Source: an uncultured Lachnospiraceae bacterium | Lineage (GTDB): Bacteria > Bacillota > Clostridia > Lachnospirales > Lachnospiraceae | Reading direction: 5' to 3' | Assembly (NCBI GenBank): GCA_946538445.1 | Contig: CAMNGO010000020.1 | Span: 1-19,018 of the forward strand | Length of the DNA: 19,018 nucleotides | Shown: piece by piece, positions 7,554 to 15,457 of the stretch | Layout: every line of letters begins with the position of its first letter | Numbering within the stretch: the first letter of the stretch is position 1 | The notes under the pieces: model-generated | Seen by the model: only the letters and a program-made list of their open reading frames with translations | The model's database searches: none | Told to the model about the DNA's origin: nothing | Program-made: the position numbers and the translations under genes

Positions 7554-8495
7554 ATGAAGATTATGGTGAGTGCCTGCCTGACAGGTGACAATTGTAAATA
7601 CAACGGCGGAAACAACCGCACAGAGAAGGTATTGAAATTAATGAACGGTAACGAGGTGATTCCTGTCTGCCCGGAGCAGATGGGTGGTCTGTCGACTCCA
7701 CGGGTGCCTTCCGAAATCTGCGATGGTCTGGTAAAGACCAGGGACGGGAGGATTGTAGACAGGGAATTCCGGGAAGGTGCGGCAAAGTGCCTGGAGATAG
7801 CCAAAAGAGAGCAACCGGACCTGATCGTGCTGCAATCCAGGAGTCCCAGCTGTGGAGTGAATCAGAGATATGACGGTACATTTTCCGGCAGGTTGACAGA
7901 AGCCGCCGGTGTCACTGCCCAACTTCTTATGGAGAAAGGTTTTTCGCTGGTTGATGTGGATGACCTGCTTGTGACAGAACGGCTTATCCTAAGGAAATGG
8001 GACGAAAGAGATGCAGAGAATCTCTATCGATATGCCAAAGATCCGGAGGTGGGACCAATTGCCGGATGGCCGCCTCATCGGAGTGTTGAGGAAAGCCTGG
8101 ATGTCATCCGAAATGTATTTCATGGTGCAGAGGCCTATGCAATCTGTCTGAAAACAGACAACAAAGCGATCGGTGCCGTCGAACTTAAGCTGAATGGGCA
8201 CACGGACCTGACAGATAGGGATGACGAATGTGAACTGGGATACTGGCTTGGAAAGCCCTTCTGGGGACAGGGAATCGTGCCGGAAGCAGTAAGGGAGATT
8301 CTTCGTCATGCCTTTGAAGATATTGGTATGCAGAAGGTCTGGTGCGGATATTATGACGGAAATACCAAGTCGAAAAGGGTGCAGGAAAAGTGCGGTTTCC
8401 GCTATCAATGGACTACGGAAGGCCTTGATGTCCCCCTTATGCATGAAAGGAGGACCGGCCATGTGAACCTTCTGACGAAAGAGGACTGGAAATAG
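7554..8495 (+). CDS. Fusion: DUF523 (TudS-like) iron-sulfur domain plus GNAT N-acetyltransferase
   Basis: A 313-residue two-domain protein. Residues 1 to about 138 are DUF523: SACLTG with C8, VCPEQ with C39 and SRSPSCG with C100. These three cysteines match the [4Fe-4S] ligands known in the DUF523 thiouracil desulfurase TudS. Residues from about 139 are a RimJ/RimL-like GNAT domain: TERLILRKWDERDAENLYRYA, a GYWLGKPFWGQGI acetyl-CoA loop, and NTKSKRVQEKCGF near the end. The frame runs through the junction (VDVDDLLVTERL) with no stop, so I read it as a true fusion. The combined role is unknown; thiobase removal plus acetylation of an amine, tRNA or protein is possible. The start follows a modest AAGGGG site. 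It converges on the ABC permease gene with one base between stops and no visible terminator. Confidence 0.9.
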   Translation: MKIMVSACLTGDNCKYNGGNNRTEKVLKLMNGNEVIPVCPEQMGGLSTPRVPSEICDGLVKTRDGRIVDREFREGAAKCLEIAKREQPDLIVLQSRSPSCGVNQRYDGTFSGRLTEAAGVTAQLLMEKGFSLVDVDDLLVTERLILRKWDERDAENLYRYAKDPEVGPIAGWPPHRSVEESLDVIRNVFHGAEAYAICLKTDNKAIGAVELKLNGHTDLTDRDDECELGYWLGKPFWGQGIVPEAVREILRHAFEDIGMQKVWCGYYDGNTKSKRVQEKCGFRYQWTTEGLDVPLMHERRTGHVNLLTKEDWK

Positions 8496-8496
8496 A

Positions 8497-10830
8497 TTAC
8501 TCTACATTCTTTAATACCTCTTCCATGGAAATCTTCTGTATTTTCTTATATTCCAGAAGAGCGACAACCAGGTAAGTCCCGAATCCGAGAAGAAACATCC
8601 GGACGTAGATCATGGGATCCAGCCAGTAGGGGATCCAGCCGGAGATACTGGTCATGACAAACATTTCAAATATGATTTTGAGAAGGGTATTCTCAAGAGG
8701 CAGAGAGATCAGCAGGAAAGCGATCACGACAAAGGTAGTGGACGTGATATAGAGACGGCTGATCTCTTTGTTGTTGTACCCCAGGATCTTGGACATGGAG
8801 ATATGCTGTGCATTCTTTTCGATGATAATCTTGGACATCAGATAGATTAAAACGATGAAAATCAGCACTGAGAAAGCATCCACCAGATACATCATACTTC
8901 CCATGGATTTCTGAAGCTGCCGGGAGATCTTGGTCAGGGATTCATAATCAATAACGGTAGAGAGATGCTTTTTATCAATATCTTTAATCTCCTGGTTGGA
9001 AAAATATCCAGAGAAATAGTCCGAACCAAGATCCACGAGATCATTGAGCTTATTCTGATTCATAAACAGGCAGAGGCTGCCTTCGTAGTCATAGATACCA
9101 CTCACGGTAAAGTGGTAGGTTTTATCTTCATATCTTTCTTTCAAGGTGAGGGTATCCCCTGGCTGTAACTTGTATTTTTCAGCGTAAGAGGACGAGATAT
9201 AGACCTGATCCCCTGTCACATCCAAGGGTACATATTTACTTTTCTTATCGATTCCATACAAGGAGATTTCTTCTTTTTTGTATCGGCCGTCACCGAGAGT
9301 ACTTAGGGAATAGGCGGTAAATTTCTCCGCGTCCTCCACATCTGTCTCCACGTCCGAGTAAAAGAGAATCAGGGACAGAAGATCTTCCAGCTTCATGTCC
9401 TCTTTTACAGCAGACATTGGGAACTGGAGGATGTATTGATACTTGCTTAACATATTATTCCCGATACCTTCCTGGTAATGGTCCAGGACCGAGGGAAGGG
9501 CGAGCCCGAAGATCAGCAGAAAATTGGCAAAGATGATGCCAAAAAAAAGCATGATATAGTTCCCTTTATTCTGGAGAATTACTCTGATGCGGTATCGTGA
9601 GAAAAAAGGGATTCGGGGAGACAGGGGAAATGCTTTCCGGGTCTTCTTTCGTTGCAGATTTTTCCGCAGGAAAGACAGAGGAGAAAGGGACAGCTTTCCG
9701 AGAAGGCTGAAAAAGCAGATGATCATGATAATCAGAATGGGAATGACCGTCGTCTGAAAGAAGGCAGAGCTGTTCCACAGGGTAACATAGGTGGGCAGAC
9801 TGTAGCTGGAGTAATAGAGACCGGCACAGAAATCTTTCAGGAAGGTATATCCCAGGAGATTGCCGATCAGAGCACTGATCAGGGTGATGATTACAGGGGA
9901 AGCCATATAGTGACGGATTAATTCCATTTTTGTATATCCTGAAGCACGCAGAGTTCCAATTACTGCGGATTCTTTCTGGATAGTGTCCTGGATGATGATT
10001 CGGAAGACAAAGGCGATAATCAGGACAATGATATACAGAAGGACCTGCATCATGGCCCGGTCACTCCCCAGGTCATCACCGGTAAACATAATGGCCTGAT
10101 TGGTATATCTGGGAGTAAAAGATTCCAGGGAAACGATGGCATTGATCTTCTTCATCATGTCCTCAGCCAGCTTATTTTCTTCTTCTTCTGACCGGGGCGG
10201 AGTGTTATAGGACCAGGAATAACTGAAACGAAGGGTGTCCTGATCCCAGGAGTCGAATTCTTCTGCGGTAACCAGACTCACTCCAAAAAGAATGGAATCG
10301 AACATCATATCGTTGTTATCCTGGAACAGACTGCTGTAATCAGAGAGGGCTACCAGGCCCGTAATGGTAAATGTAGCGGAACTGCCGGAAATCTGATCTC
10401 CTACCCGAAGGTGATTATTATCTGCATACATACGATCGATGGCAATCTCCCCCGGTTTCTCGGGAAGGCGCCCCTTCATAAGACAAGGAAGATTAATCTG
10501 TGTTCTATCCTTAAAAAAACGCAGAGTACTCCCGTTGTCCAAAGGCATCTCCCGATAGAAATTCTCATAGATTTGTATTCCAAGCCCTTCCATCTTACGA
10601 ATCTGCGACCGGTTGGCCCTCTTGGAGAGAAGAAAATTTCCGTCTTCTATGTGGTATTTGTCGAAGCTGCCATTATAGGCTGTGATCATGCTTTCTGCTG
10701 CCACCAGATATCCACTGACCAGGCCGATGCTGGCTGTCAGCAGGATAAAAATGACCAGATATTTTCCAAGATCAGAGCGAAGCTCCCTCGGAATCCGATG
10801 GATAAGTGGAGACATTCGGGGCATTACCAT
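8497..10830 (-). CDS. ABC exporter permease, FtsX-like, two-domain
   Basis: A 777-residue membrane protein of the MacB/FtsX permease type in its long duplicated form. It has an N-terminal membrane anchor (about 24-46), an extracellular domain, an FtsX-like membrane block (about 260-385), a further helix near 425-450, a second extracellular domain, and a C-terminal FtsX block (about 650-765). Such permeases work with a small ATPase in lipid, peptide or antibiotic efflux, or in moving cell-envelope substrates; the substrate is unknown. The start at 10830 overlaps the ATPase stop by 7 bases, and GGAGG lies 7 bases ahead of the ATG, so the pair is translationally coupled. Confidence 0.92.
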   Translation of the reverse strand: MVMPRMSPLIHRIPRELRSDLGKYLVIFILLTASIGLVSGYLVAAESMITAYNGSFDKYHIEDGNFLLSKRANRSQIRKMEGLGIQIYENFYREMPLDNGSTLRFFKDRTQINLPCLMKGRLPEKPGEIAIDRMYADNNHLRVGDQISGSSATFTITGLVALSDYSSLFQDNNDMMFDSILFGVSLVTAEEFDSWDQDTLRFSYSWSYNTPPRSEEEENKLAEDMMKKINAIVSLESFTPRYTNQAIMFTGDDLGSDRAMMQVLLYIIVLIIAFVFRIIIQDTIQKESAVIGTLRASGYTKMELIRHYMASPVIITLISALIGNLLGYTFLKDFCAGLYYSSYSLPTYVTLWNSSAFFQTTVIPILIIMIICFFSLLGKLSLSPLSFLRKNLQRKKTRKAFPLSPRIPFFSRYRIRVILQNKGNYIMLFFGIIFANFLLIFGLALPSVLDHYQEGIGNNMLSKYQYILQFPMSAVKEDMKLEDLLSLILFYSDVETDVEDAEKFTAYSLSTLGDGRYKKEEISLYGIDKKSKYVPLDVTGDQVYISSSYAEKYKLQPGDTLTLKERYEDKTYHFTVSGIYDYEGSLCLFMNQNKLNDLVDLGSDYFSGYFSNQEIKDIDKKHLSTVIDYESLTKISRQLQKSMGSMMYLVDAFSVLIFIVLIYLMSKIIIEKNAQHISMSKILGYNNKEISRLYITSTTFVVIAFLLISLPLENTLLKIIFEMFVMTSISGWIPYWLDPMIYVRMFLLGFGTYLVVALLEYKKIQKISMEEVLKNVE

Positions 10831-11522
10831 TCCAGTTCCTCCGCAGGTAATTTATTTTCATTAAGATAATTGTTAGTGATTTCTCCATCCTTCAAAGAGA
10901 TGACACGGTCTGCCATATGTTTAAGAGCATCATTGTGAGTTACCATGATTACGGTACTTTTGTAGGTCTGGTTAACGGTCTCGATTAACTTAAGGATCTC
11001 TTTGGAAGTGGTATAATCCAGTGCTCCGGTGGGTTCATCACACAGAAGGATGTCCGGTTTCTTTACAACGGCCCTTCCGATGGCAGTTCTCTGCTGCTGT
11101 CCTCCGGAGAGTTGGTTGGGGAGTTTATTGCGGTGATCATAAAGACCCAGAACATGCAGCAGTTCATCCACAGGCAAAGGGTCTTTTGAAAGATAGGCTC
11201 CCACCTCGATATTTTCCCGTACCGTGAGATTGGGAATCAGGTTGTAGCTCTGGAAGACATAACCCAGGTGGGTCCTGCGATAACGTGTCAGCTGTTTCTC
11301 CTTCATCTGATTCATCAGTTCTCCATCGATGGTGATGGTCCCGCTGTCCATACTGTCGATACCACCGATGATATTCAGTAAGGTAGACTTGCCGGAACCG
11401 GATGGGCCTAGAAGAACACAGAATTCCCCCCGTTCAAGACCAAGGTCAATTCCCTTGAGCACAAGCGTGGCATTATCGCCGTTTCCATATGATTTTTTGA
11501 TACGATCTAATTGCAAAAACAT
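10824..11522 (-). CDS. ABC transporter ATP-binding protein, LolD/MacB type
   Basis: A complete 232-residue ATPase: Walker A GPSGSGKST (39-47), Q-loop Q91, signature LSGGQQQR (138-145), Walker B ILLCDEP (158-164) and H-loop H196. These proteins energise FtsX-like permeases, and the permease gene directly follows with a 7-base overlap. The start codon at 11522 has only a weak AGAAAG ribosome site. A very stable hairpin lies in the leader 28 bases or more upstream, so translation may be modest or controlled. The promoter at 11620-11647 is overlapped by a perfect palindrome, suggesting control by a repressor encoded elsewhere. Confidence 0.95.
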   Translation of the reverse strand: MFLQLDRIKKSYGNGDNATLVLKGIDLGLERGEFCVLLGPSGSGKSTLLNIIGGIDSMDSGTITIDGELMNQMKEKQLTRYRRTHLGYVFQSYNLIPNLTVRENIEVGAYLSKDPLPVDELLHVLGLYDHRNKLPNQLSGGQQQRTAIGRAVVKKPDILLCDEPTGALDYTTSKEILKLIETVNQTYKSTVIMVTHNDALKHMADRVISLKDGEITNNYLNENKLPAEELEW

Positions 11523-11549
11523 GATTCTTTCTGTGTGTGGGTAAGGGGG

Positions 11550-11593
11550 GTAGGGGGGGGTCAGACCCCCGGGAGGGGTCTGACCCCCCCTAC
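11550..11593. repeat. GC-rich near-perfect inverted repeat in the ABC operon leader
   Basis: Arms 11550-11569 and 11575-11593 are complementary over 19 bp, with one extra G in the left arm and a 5-base centre. The core is GGGGTCAGACCCC-like. There is no T-run after it in either direction, so it is not an ordinary rho-independent terminator. The left side holds G-runs of 6 and 8, which could slip during replication or form a quadruplex. It lies between the predicted transcription start and the ATPase start codon. It may be a dispersed palindromic repeat rather than a dedicated regulator. Confidence 0.85.
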
Positions 11594-11594
11594 T

Positions 11595-11647
11595 ATAATA
11601 TTAGTTAAAACTAACTAATATTATACACGACTTATCGTATTTTGCAA
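11595..11647 (-). promoter_or_regulatory. ABC exporter promoter with palindromic operator
   Basis: On the minus strand, TTGCAA (11647-11642), a 16-bp spacer and TATAAT (11625-11620) form a promoter for the ABC operon. A perfect 13-bp inverted repeat, ATAATATTAGTTA (11595-11607) and its complement (11612-11624) with a 4-base AAAC spacer, covers the -10 and the predicted start. This is the size and placement of a TetR- or MarR-type operator; no such regulator gene is in the window. Confidence 0.7.
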
Positions 11648-11669
11648 TCCCCATAATTTCCCTGAAAAT

Positions 11670-11706
11670 CAAAAAAACGGGGAGCACCGATTGGGATGCT
11701 CCCCGT
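11670..11706 (-). terminator. Rho-independent terminator of the CsoR operon
   Basis: A 10-bp stem (11677-11686 with 11697-11706), loop of 10 nt, followed on the minus strand by seven Ts. It lies 13 bases after the CsoR-family gene. Confidence 0.92.
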
Positions 11707-11718
11707 AAACCTAAAACC

Positions 11719-11994
11719 TTATGACATATTTGCAAAGCGTTCTACCGCCTTGGTGAATTCTTTCACAGTTTTTTCAGCATCTCCGTGCTGAATTCCGTTC
11801 AGCACACAATGTTGAATGTGTCCTTCCAATATAATCTGTCCGCATCTGTGTAGGGCGGACTTGGCGGCATTAATCTGGGAGAGGATATCCTCACAAGGGA
11901 TATCTTCCTCGATCATCCGGTCGATGGAGGCCACCTGACCTTGAATCTTCTTAAGTCTTCTGTGGAGATTGTTCATATCCATACATTCAATCAT
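11719..11994 (-). CDS. CsoR-family metal-sensing transcriptional repressor
   Basis: A 91-residue all-helical repressor of the CsoR/RcnR (DUF156) family. The core HRRLKKIQGQVASIDRMIEED (11-31) is typical, and the metal ligands C34, H59 and C63 (H-x3-C) match the Cys-His-Cys set of Cu(I)-sensing CsoR rather than the His-rich set of RcnR. Apo-repressor binds DNA and metal releases it. It is the last gene of the small protein-ATPase-csoR operon, 17 bases after the ATPase, with a GGGAGG ribosome site. A CsoR-type operator lies at the head of the operon (14492-14509), implying autoregulation. Cu(I) is the expected inducer by ligand set, but the unusual ATPase leaves the physiological metal open. 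Confidence 0.93.
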   Translation of the reverse strand: MIECMDMNNLHRRLKKIQGQVASIDRMIEEDIPCEDILSQINAAKSALHRCGQIILEGHIQHCVLNGIQHGDAEKTVKEFTKAVERFANMS

Positions 11995-12011
11995 AAGAAT
12001 TCCTCCCTGAT

Positions 12012-14114
12012 TTATAATATCACTTCATCTTCCTCCGGAAGAATGTTCTGCATGTTATTGAGGCAGAGGCCGATGGTGGACATATTGTGGAGAAGGGCTG
12101 CCGTTCCGGGGCTGACCAGACCTGCGATACCTCCTAACAGGATGGCACCGTTGAATACAATCCCGGACCATGCTGTCCGGTTCATCCTGTCGATCAGTTC
12201 TTTGCTGAGATACCTGAGAACTACAAGCTTCTCCAGCTCTTTTCCGGAGAGAGTGATATCGGCGATTTCTCTTGCGATATCTGCGCCTTCTTTGATGGCG
12301 ATTCCTACATCTGCTGCTGACAGAGCAGGAGAGTCGTTGATACCGTCACCAATCATAATGACTTTACGCCCCTTATCTCTTTCAGCCTGTACATATCTGG
12401 CTTTATCTTCCGGTAATACCTCGGAATAGTACTCTGTGATTCCGGCTTGCTCTGCGATGGCCCTGGCAGTACGATCACTGTCTCCGGTCATCATGACGAC
12501 GTGTTTGATACCGGCATCACGCAGTGACTGGATAATCTGAGTACTCTCTGGCCGGATGGGATCCGAGATGCCGATAACGGCGGCCATCCGGTTGCCGATG
12601 GCCATATAGAGACGAGAATATTGGGTCGGCATGGCCAGAACCTTCTCCCGGTCTTCTTCGGAGATATAAGCCCCTTCATCTTCCAGAACAAAATGACTGC
12701 TTCCAATCACGACTTTCTCCCCATTCAAGGTGGAGATAATACCGTGGGCTACGATATAATTTGGTGCTGTATGCAGCTCTTCATGAGATAAAGAACGGTC
12801 TTTTGCGGCTTTCACAACGGCGTTTGCCAGAGAGTGGGGGAAATGTTCCTCCAGACAGGCTGCCAGAGCCAACATCTCATTTTCATCCCTTCCATCCAGC
12901 GCCAGAACTTCTTCTACCACAGGTGTGGCATTGGTTAAGGTACCGGTCTTATCAAATACGATGGTATCAGCCTCGGAAACCATTTCAAGATACTTACCGC
13001 CTTTTACGGTAATCTGATTTCGTCCGGCTTCCCGCATAGTGGATAAAACGGCGATAGGCATAGCAACTTCTATGGCACAGGAGAAGTCTACCATCAGAAC
13101 AGAAGCAGCCTTGGTCAGATTGCCGGTCAGGAGACCTGTCAGTATCGAGGTTCCAAAGGTGTACGGAATCAGACGGCTGACCACTTTCTCTGCACGGCTC
13201 TGAGTGACAGAAACCATGCTTTCTGATTCTTCAATCAGCTGGACGATACGGTCATAACGAGTCTTGCCTGAGACGGCTTGCACGGAGATGACAAGTTCTC
13301 CTTCTTCTAATACCGTGCCGGCAAAGACAGTGCTTTCCGGACGTTTGGCTGCCAGTACGGATTCCCCGGTTAGTGCAGCCTGGTTTACCATGGCTTCACC
13401 TGAGACTACCACACCATCAAGTGGAATCATGCTGCCCATACCGACATGGATACAGTCACCGTCATTGATCTCCTGTATGCTGCATTTGATCAGGGAACCG
13501 TCTTCTCCCTGCTTCCAGACCTGTGTTACATTTAGCTGCAGGGACTGGGCCAGGTCATCCACGGATTTCTTGTATGTCCATTCTTCCAGCATCTCACCCA
13601 TATCAGTGAGGAAGATGATGGAACTTGCTGTGTTAAAATCTCTTGTCAGGAGAGATGCCAGGATTGCGGAAGCGTGTACGATTTCCGCGCTGAAGTTGCG
13701 CTGGAATAAATCCTTTAAGCCTTCCCGGATGTAAGGAGCGCCGTTGCATATGGTCCAGACGGCGCGCAGCGGGAAAGGGAGCAAAGTCCTTTTGGCCAGG
13801 CGGATAAGAATCTTTGTAGCCGCCTTATCTTTGAATTCTTCATTTGTGGCGCGGGCAGATACACCAGGCAGTGCGTCGATAGCCTCCTGACTATGAAGAT
13901 CCAGATCGTTTAGTCTTTGCAGAATCTTCTTTGCTGCTCCTTTTTTGTGGCGAATCACAGCTGCCGCAGTACGCTGAAATACATGGGCTGAGATTACATC
14001 CTGTGTTTCGAGCAGGCCATAGTAGAGCACGTCTGCCTCTGTATCTGTCAGACGCCGATATGGCAGTATGATATGGATCTGCCCATCCGTCTGATGTTTA
14101 ATACAGTACTTCAT
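12012..14114 (-). CDS. Heavy-metal P1B-type ATPase with atypical FSC membrane motif
   Basis: A 700-residue P-type ATPase: TGES (249-252), phosphorylation motif DKTGT with D388, HFPHS (426-430) where the family HP motif lies, MTGDSDRTA (544-552) and GDGINDSPAL (591-600). In the membrane motif that selects metal, the usual CPC is F344-S345-C346 (DFSCAIEVAMP), so one Cys and the Pro are missing. The last helix carries H678, N679 and N688, as in some P1B groups. There is no N-terminal CxxC metal-binding domain. It follows the 102-residue protein by 14 bases and precedes the CsoR-type repressor by 17. It probably exports a transition metal across the cytoplasmic membrane; the metal cannot be assigned. 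Confidence 0.92.
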   Translation of the reverse strand: MKYCIKHQTDGQIHIILPYRRLTDTEADVLYYGLLETQDVISAHVFQRTAAAVIRHKKGAAKKILQRLNDLDLHSQEAIDALPGVSARATNEEFKDKAATKILIRLAKRTLLPFPLRAVWTICNGAPYIREGLKDLFQRNFSAEIVHASAILASLLTRDFNTASSIIFLTDMGEMLEEWTYKKSVDDLAQSLQLNVTQVWKQGEDGSLIKCSIQEINDGDCIHVGMGSMIPLDGVVVSGEAMVNQAALTGESVLAAKRPESTVFAGTVLEEGELVISVQAVSGKTRYDRIVQLIEESESMVSVTQSRAEKVVSRLIPYTFGTSILTGLLTGNLTKAASVLMVDFSCAIEVAMPIAVLSTMREAGRNQITVKGGKYLEMVSEADTIVFDKTGTLTNATPVVEEVLALDGRDENEMLALAACLEEHFPHSLANAVVKAAKDRSLSHEELHTAPNYIVAHGIISTLNGEKVVIGSSHFVLEDEGAYISEEDREKVLAMPTQYSRLYMAIGNRMAAVIGISDPIRPESTQIIQSLRDAGIKHVVMMTGDSDRTARAIAEQAGITEYYSEVLPEDKARYVQAERDKGRKVIMIGDGINDSPALSAADVGIAIKEGADIAREIADITLSGKELEKLVVLRYLSKELIDRMNRTAWSGIVFNGAILLGGIAGLVSPGTAALLHNMSTIGLCLNNMQNILPEEDEVIL

Positions 14115-14128
14115 GGGACACTACCTCT

Positions 14129-14437
14129 CTATGCTTCAACAACACTTTCATCAAGATCGGATGCTTCTTCTTCAAATCCTTCAAACATATCAAAAGTACC
14201 ATCCTTTTTTGCCTGATAGTTATCTGCTTCAATTCTTGCTTCTGCCGCGATATCCATGGCTTCTGCCTGGATCTTTTCTACGGAATCCATGATGGAATCC
14301 TTGGCGATAAAGGCTCCGGTTGCAGCCTTGGTGTATACTTTTCTGGCTGTTTCACTTCCGAAGATTGTCTCTCCGGCTTTGCCGAGAACAAAACCGCCTA
14401 ATACGGAAATAAGAATCTCTTTCTTTAAGAATAACAT
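14129..14437 (-). CDS. Small helical membrane-associated protein of the metal ATPase operon
   Basis: A 102-residue protein. Its N-terminus is hydrophobic and glycine-rich (ILISVLGGFVLGKAGETIFG, residues 7-26), like the YtxH-type single membrane segment. This is followed by an amphipathic Ala/Lys/Glu-rich helix (about 30-77) and a very acidic tail (EGFEEEASDLDESVVEA). It resembles small proteins found beside P1B ATPases in Clostridia; I think of DUF6110 but cannot confirm it. AGGAGG sits ahead of the ATG. As first gene of the CsoR-controlled operon, 14 bases before the ATPase, it may be an accessory or acidic metal-buffering partner. No cysteines are present, so a thiol-based copper chaperone is unlikely. 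Confidence 0.8.
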   Translation of the reverse strand: MLFLKKEILISVLGGFVLGKAGETIFGSETARKVYTKAATGAFIAKDSIMDSVEKIQAEAMDIAAEARIEADNYQAKKDGTFDMFEGFEEEASDLDESVVEA

Positions 14438-14491
14438 AGTATTACCTCCTTAAGATAAAATAGAAAATTATATAAAATACTTGGTTTGTCT

Positions 14492-14509
14492 TATACCCAT
14501 AGGGGTATA
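14492..14509. promoter_or_regulatory. CsoR-type operator
   Basis: TATACCCATAGGGGTATA is a perfect 7+7 dyad (TATACCC / GGGTATA around ATAG), matching the known CsoR operator form of pseudo-symmetric G/C triplets flanked by A/T. It covers the predicted transcription start of the small protein-ATPase-CsoR operon. Confidence 0.88.
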
Positions 14510-14514
14510 GGTAC

Positions 14515-14543
14515 ACTATAAACGAAGTGAGACACTTTGTCAA
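14515..14543 (-). promoter_or_regulatory. Promoter of the CsoR-controlled metal efflux operon
   Basis: On the minus strand, a perfect TTGACA (14543-14538), a 17-bp spacer and TATAGT (14520-14515). The -35 box overlaps the last codons and stop of cbiO. Between the boxes lies a near-perfect 8-bp inverted repeat (14522-14540), which could be a second regulator site or a weak cbiO terminator. Confidence 0.85.
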
Positions 14544-15400
14544 TAGTTTTTAGTGAGTAATAACTTGTTCATGAATTCCTTGAATTCGTTGATATTTCTG
14601 GGATAGCTTTCCTGTGTGGTAATCTCACTTTGTTCTTCTATAATCCTGCATACATCAAACATGGTGGGATGTTTCAGACTTGCCTGTTCCAGGATATTTT
14701 CCTGACAGAAGATATTAAATGGAGTGTCGTCAGCGATGATCTGACCGTTGCTGAACACGATCACGCGATCTGCCCAACGGTAGGCAAAATCTACATCATG
14801 AGTGGAGATAAGCATGGTTCTGCCTTCTTCGTTCATCTTTCCAAGAACTTCTTCCAACATGGCTGCATTTAGCGGATCCAGGGCAGCCGTGGGTTCGTCA
14901 AAAATGATGATCTCGGACTCCATGGCGATGATATCCGCGATGCTGACTCTCTTTTTCTCTCCACCGCTGAGATAGTGGGGTGCCCGCTTTTTGAAATCAC
15001 TGATGTTCATATAGGCAAGAGCCTTGTCAACACGCTCGATTACTTCCTGGCGGGGCAACTTCAGGTTCATGGGACCGAAGGATACTTCTGCTTCCACCGT
15101 GGAGGCGATAATCTGATTATCTGCATCCTGGAATACGATACCTACATTTTTTCTCAACTCATTCAGGCTTTTCTTATCGATGGTCTTTCCACGATAACAG
15201 ATCTGACCGGAAGATGATTTTAATACTCCGTTTATATTAAGAAAGAAAGTGGACTTGCCGGCTCCGTTGGATCCAAGCACCGCAATTTTTTCACCTTCAT
15301 ATATGTCCAGGCTGATTCCTCTTAAGGTTTCTTTCTCGTCGTTATAGCTGAAATGTAAATCTTTTACCTGTAAGATAGGTTCCTCATTTCTTCTTTTCAT
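14540..15400 (-). CDS. cbiO: Cobalt ECF transporter ATPase CbiO
   Basis: A 286-residue ABC ATPase of the ECF A-component type: FSYNDEKETLRGISLDI at the start, Walker A GSNGAGKST (43-51), Q-loop Q91 (VFQDADNQI), signature LSGGEKKR (144-151), Walker B IIIFDEP (164-170) and H-loop H201. VFQDADNQI and SFGPMNL are typical of CbiO/NikO proteins. It powers Co2+ uptake with CbiQ, CbiM and CbiN. It lies 57 bases after cbiQ in the same direction. The final about 45 residues go beyond the ABC core and are not recognised. Cobalt rather than nickel is inferred from the separate CbiN-like subunit across the divergent region. Confidence 0.94.
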   Translation of the reverse strand: MKRRNEEPILQVKDLHFSYNDEKETLRGISLDIYEGEKIAVLGSNGAGKSTFFLNINGVLKSSSGQICYRGKTIDKKSLNELRKNVGIVFQDADNQIIASTVEAEVSFGPMNLKLPRQEVIERVDKALAYMNISDFKKRAPHYLSGGEKKRVSIADIIAMESEIIIFDEPTAALDPLNAAMLEEVLGKMNEEGRTMLISTHDVDFAYRWADRVIVFSNGQIIADDTPFNIFCQENILEQASLKHPTMFDVCRIIEEQSEITTQESYPRNINEFKEFMNKLLLTKNY

Positions 15401-15457
15401 GATGGTTCTCCTTCTATCATCTAAATAATGTAATGTTTCTTAATATTTGCTGCTCCT

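Noticed and set aside
11550..11593. GC-rich hairpin as an ordinary terminator for the ABC operon or its neighbour
   Set aside because: No T-run follows it on either strand and it lies downstream of a plausible promoter, inside the leader; the CsoR operon already has its own terminator at 11670-11706.
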